The notes under the pieces were generated by a model, which saw nothing but the letters and a program-made list of their open reading frames with translations, had not been told where the DNA came from and searched no databases. DNA of 32,898 nucleotides from an uncultured Aeromicrobium sp. (lineage in GTDB: Bacteria > Actinomycetota > Actinomycetes > Propionibacteriales > Nocardioidaceae), in NCBI GenBank assembly GCA_937873005.1, contig CALMUY010000054.1, positions 1-32,898 of the forward strand, in the 5' to 3' direction. Each line of letters starts with the position of its first letter. Position 1 is the first letter of the stretch. Shown here in pieces: positions 30,638-32,898 of the stretch. A program made the position numbers and the translations under genes.

Positions 30638-31915
30638 TCAGCCGAGAACTCTGTCAAGGTACTCGTTGCTAAACCGACGCTCAGGGTCGAGTTCGTTTCG
30701 GACAGCGACGAACTCATTGAACTTCGGATACACCGTTTCGAAGTAGTCTGCGCCCAACGTGTGCATCTTGCCCCAGTGTGGACGCCCCTCGTGGGCCGTG
30801 AAGATATCTTGCGTGGCGGTGAAGTACTTGGCGAAATCTTTGCGCTGGTACTGGTGCAACGCAATGTAGACGTTGTCGCGTTGGTATCCAGTCGACATCC
30901 AGATGTCGTCACTCGCGGCGAATCGCACTTCGATGGGGAACGAAATGCGCTCGTCAGTGCGAGCAATCCATTTCTGCAGTTCGCTGATCGCTTCATGTGC
31001 TGCTTCGCGAGGAAGCGCGAACTCAGCTTCACAGAAGCGCACGCGCCTGGGCGAAATGAAAACTTCGTGCGAGTGATCTGTGTATTGGCGTGCGCCCAAG
31101 AGTGAGCCCGAAATCTTGTTGATCGTCGGGACGGCCTTGGGTGCGCGAACTGAAAAGCGTTGGATACGTTCGTACAAGGTGTTGGAGAGGAACTCGTCAT
31201 CGAGTCGGTGGCGCCACTTCGGCAAGGGATTGCGTGGCGTCCCTTCGGGTACTCGATTGTTTTCTTTGATGAGTGCCTTCTCGGTATGGGGGAACCAGAA
31301 GAACTCAAAGTGGTCGTTTGAGTCGGCGAGAGTGTCCATGTTCGCGAGAACCTCGGGCAGTGCCATCGGTCGTTCGTTAGCGTGCAGAAGATACGCGGGA
31401 ACGCATTGGAGCGTTACTTCGGTGACGATGCCCAATGCGCCCAAGCCGACGCGCGCCGCATTGAACCACGGGTGGCTTTCGTCAAGTTCGAGGATGTCTC
31501 CTGCCGCTGTCACGAGTTGCATCGCCACGATGGCGTCGGCAATTCCGCGCAGTTTCGCGCGGGTACCGTGCGTTCCAGTGGAGGTCGCGCCGGCAACAGA
31601 CTGTGGATCGACATCGCCGAGGTTTGGCATCGCCAGCCCGCGTGCCAAAAGTTCTCGGTTCAACTGGTTGAGGCTCATGCCCGCTTGAACGCGTACGCGA
31701 TTAGTCGAAACGTCGTGTCCCACCACTGTGTTCATCGACGTCAACTTCAAGAGGACACCGTCGGTGGCGGCAATCGAGGTGAACGAGTGACTAGCGCCGA
31801 CTGCCTTGATGTGGGGCGAGTTCGTGACGAGGGCTTGAACTTCCTCCGCCGAGGTTGGACGCAAAATTGTGGGGTTAGCGGTGACATTGCCACCCCAGTT
31901 CTGCCAAGTGCTCAT
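30638..31915 (-). CDS. FAD-linked sugar-1,4-lactone oxidase (D-arabinono-1,4-lactone oxidase-like)
   Basis: A 425-residue flavoprotein of the aldonolactone/L-gulonolactone oxidase family. The N-terminal FAD (PCMH-type) domain has AVGASHSFT, RVQAGMSLNQLNRELLARGL and DVDPQSVAGATSTGTHGT; the C-terminal ALO domain ends RPHWGKMHTLG with FSNEYLDRVLG, including the HWGK motif that contacts the flavin and substrate. No signal peptide. Bacterial members often act on sugar alcohols or lactones with oxygen or another acceptor. It overlaps the upstream PLP-enzyme gene by ATGA, a pairing I recall from other actinomycetes. Substrate not assigned. Confidence 0.9.
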   Translation of the reverse strand: MSTWQNWGGNVTANPTILRPTSAEEVQALVTNSPHIKAVGASHSFTSIAATDGVLLKLTSMNTVVGHDVSTNRVRVQAGMSLNQLNRELLARGLAMPNLGDVDPQSVAGATSTGTHGTRAKLRGIADAIVAMQLVTAAGDILELDESHPWFNAARVGLGALGIVTEVTLQCVPAYLLHANERPMALPEVLANMDTLADSNDHFEFFWFPHTEKALIKENNRVPEGTPRNPLPKWRHRLDDEFLSNTLYERIQRFSVRAPKAVPTINKISGSLLGARQYTDHSHEVFISPRRVRFCEAEFALPREAAHEAISELQKWIARTDERISFPIEVRFAASDDIWMSTGYQRDNVYIALHQYQRKDFAKYFTATQDIFTAHEGRPHWGKMHTLGADYFETVYPKFNEFVAVRNELDPERRFSNEYLDRVLG

Positions 31916-32898
31916 CCGAAGTTTTTCCCTTCACCCCGGTATGTGGGGACTATCGTGACGCTGCCGTCTGGACCTACCAGGGCAACGTGGTTGAACCGCT
32001 CGCACATTTCGCCAGCCTTCGCATGGCGAAACAAGACACGGTCGCCGATCGCAAGTGATTCGGCGGCCTTCCCTTTGAGAGGCGACTGAACTTCTCCGGC
32101 GCCCTCCGTGCCAAGGTACTCCAAACCTTCGGGCCACACCGGGGTCGGCACGCGGTTCTGCCCTGCTGGCCCAGAAGCGATGTATCCGCCTGCGAAACAG
32201 GTCGCGATGTTGGGAGCCGGTTTGCGCACCACCGATAACGCGAAATAGGCAGAGGGGTTCGATTCAAACGCATCGTATTCGTCGAAGAGAGTGGGGGTGA
32301 AGAGACCAGAACCCGCGGCCAACTCCGTCAGGTTCTTGTCTTTTCCGGTCACTTCGAGGCTTCCCGTTCCGCCCCCGTTGATGAGGGTGAGCTTCGCGTG
32401 TTGGCTCACAGCCCGGATTACTCGCCTGCGGCGACGCATGAGTTCGGCTGACGAGCGGTTCTTCATAACGCGCACTGCGGGACTGGTATCAGGGACGCCC
32501 GCGATTTGCGCGTCATAGAACATGAGTCCGACGAGTTTGAACCCCGGGCGTTCGGCAATGGCCGCAGCGAGGTTCTTCGCTTGTCGTGGTGAATGAATGG
32601 GGGAGCGGCGAACGCCAAGGTGGGCAGGGCCGACCTTGAACGAGGAGTCGACGTCTATGCAGACGCGAATCGGTGCGTGCCCCAACCCGCACAAGGAATC
32701 GATCAGTTCAAGTGCTTCGATCGAATCAACCATGACGGTGATCGAGTTAAGTCGCTTTTCGTCTTTGAGTAGATCTTGGAATGCCTCAGCGTCGACGCTC
32801 GGGTAGGCGACGAGAACGTCGTCTACGCCGTTGTCGACGAGCCAGTTCGCTTCCGCAAGTGAGTAGGACATGGCCCCCTGAAACCCATCGAGCGTCAA
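31912..32898 (-). CDS. Alanine-racemase-fold PLP enzyme (D-threonine aldolase / amino acid deaminase-like), partial
   Basis: At least 328 residues; the 5' end lies beyond the window edge. This is a fold-type III PLP enzyme of the D-threonine aldolase / D-serine dehydratase-like group. The visible part includes the barrel (VCIDVDSSFKVG, GLMFYDAQIAG, LTLINGGGTGSLE) and the C-terminal beta domain with FRHAKAGEMCERFNHV, where the His and Cys occupy the usual metal-binding positions. The PLP lysine should be in the missing N-terminal part. The TTG at the window edge is not a real start. It is translated with the lactone oxidase downstream. Whether it cleaves D-threonine, deaminates D-serine or acts otherwise cannot be told here. 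Confidence 0.82.
   Translation of the reverse strand: MTLDGFQGAMSYSLAEANWLVDNGVDDVLVAYPSVDAEAFQDLLKDEKRLNSITVMVDSIEALELIDSLCGLGHAPIRVCIDVDSSFKVGPAHLGVRRSPIHSPRQAKNLAAAIAERPGFKLVGLMFYDAQIAGVPDTSPAVRVMKNRSSAELMRRRRRVIRAVSQHAKLTLINGGGTGSLEVTGKDKNLTELAAGSGLFTPTLFDEYDAFESNPSAYFALSVVRKPAPNIATCFAGGYIASGPAGQNRVPTPVWPEGLEYLGTEGAGEVQSPLKGKAAESLAIGDRVLFRHAKAGEMCERFNHVALVGPDGSVTIVPTYRGEGKNFG

Overview
The window looks like chromosomal backbone of a mycothiol-producing actinomycete (phylum Actinomycetota). Markers are mshA, a SenX3/RegX3-type phosphate two-component system beside phoU, CarD, LpqE, a heparin-binding-haemagglutinin-like protein behind a small XRE regulator, and the CysA/SseC sulfurtransferase pair. 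The order xre-hbhA, mshA-ybjN, gpmA, senX3-regX3, phoU, lpqE/carD, ispF, cysS, rlmB follows, with inversions and insertions, the order I recall for Mycobacterium and Streptomyces. GC looks intermediate by eye (not computed), lower than in those genera. I cannot name the genus. I saw no rRNA, tRNA, CRISPR array, insertion sequence or prophage.

Layout. 1-2.4 kb: membrane thioredoxin, then a cysteine-rich leader peptide with its own promoter ahead of a DUF4395 / tandem-rhodanese / DUF1416 sulfur operon. 2.5-4.1 kb (minus): LCP cell-wall ligase and D-aminoacyl-tRNA deacylase. 4.1-7.3 kb (plus): nitrobindin-like barrel, YgfZ, DEAD-box helicase. 7.3-11.1 kb (minus): two exported FN3 + endonuclease/exonuclease/phosphatase-fold proteins and a TagD-type cytidylyltransferase. 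11.2-12.8 kb (plus): XRE regulator, HbhA-like protein with a repetitive Lys/Ala/Pro tail, DUF2200. 12.9-14.8 kb (minus): TypA. 15.0-16.6 kb: DHA2-type exporter. 16.6-19.7 kb: SDR, divergent mshA-ybjN, and a FrnE/DsbA-like protein with no cysteine. 19.7-23.0 kb: OleC-like adenylating enzyme plus an alpha/beta hydrolase with a cysteine nucleophile, divergent from a TetR regulator. 23.1-26.5 kb: gpmA, regX3-senX3, a PHO box and phoU. 26.5-30.6 kb: LpqE lipoprotein, CarD, IspF, CysS, RlmB. 30.6 kb to the end (minus): sugar-lactone oxidase and a truncated alanine-racemase-fold PLP enzyme.

The most informative signals are regulatory. Eleven start codons lie 6 or 7 nt after a TANNNT -10 hexamer, and nine of the eleven hexamers read TAGNNT, so much of this region appears to be transcribed as leaderless mRNA from an unusually TAG-rich -10. 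The polycysteine leader peptide is one of these and fits a cysteine-responsive attenuator. Protein-level oddities worth checking are the FrnE homologue with its CxxC replaced, the nitrobindin-like protein with its expected haem-ligand His replaced by Gln, and the OleC-like/Cys-hydrolase/TetR cassette, which may make or process a beta-lactone or another activated acyl product.
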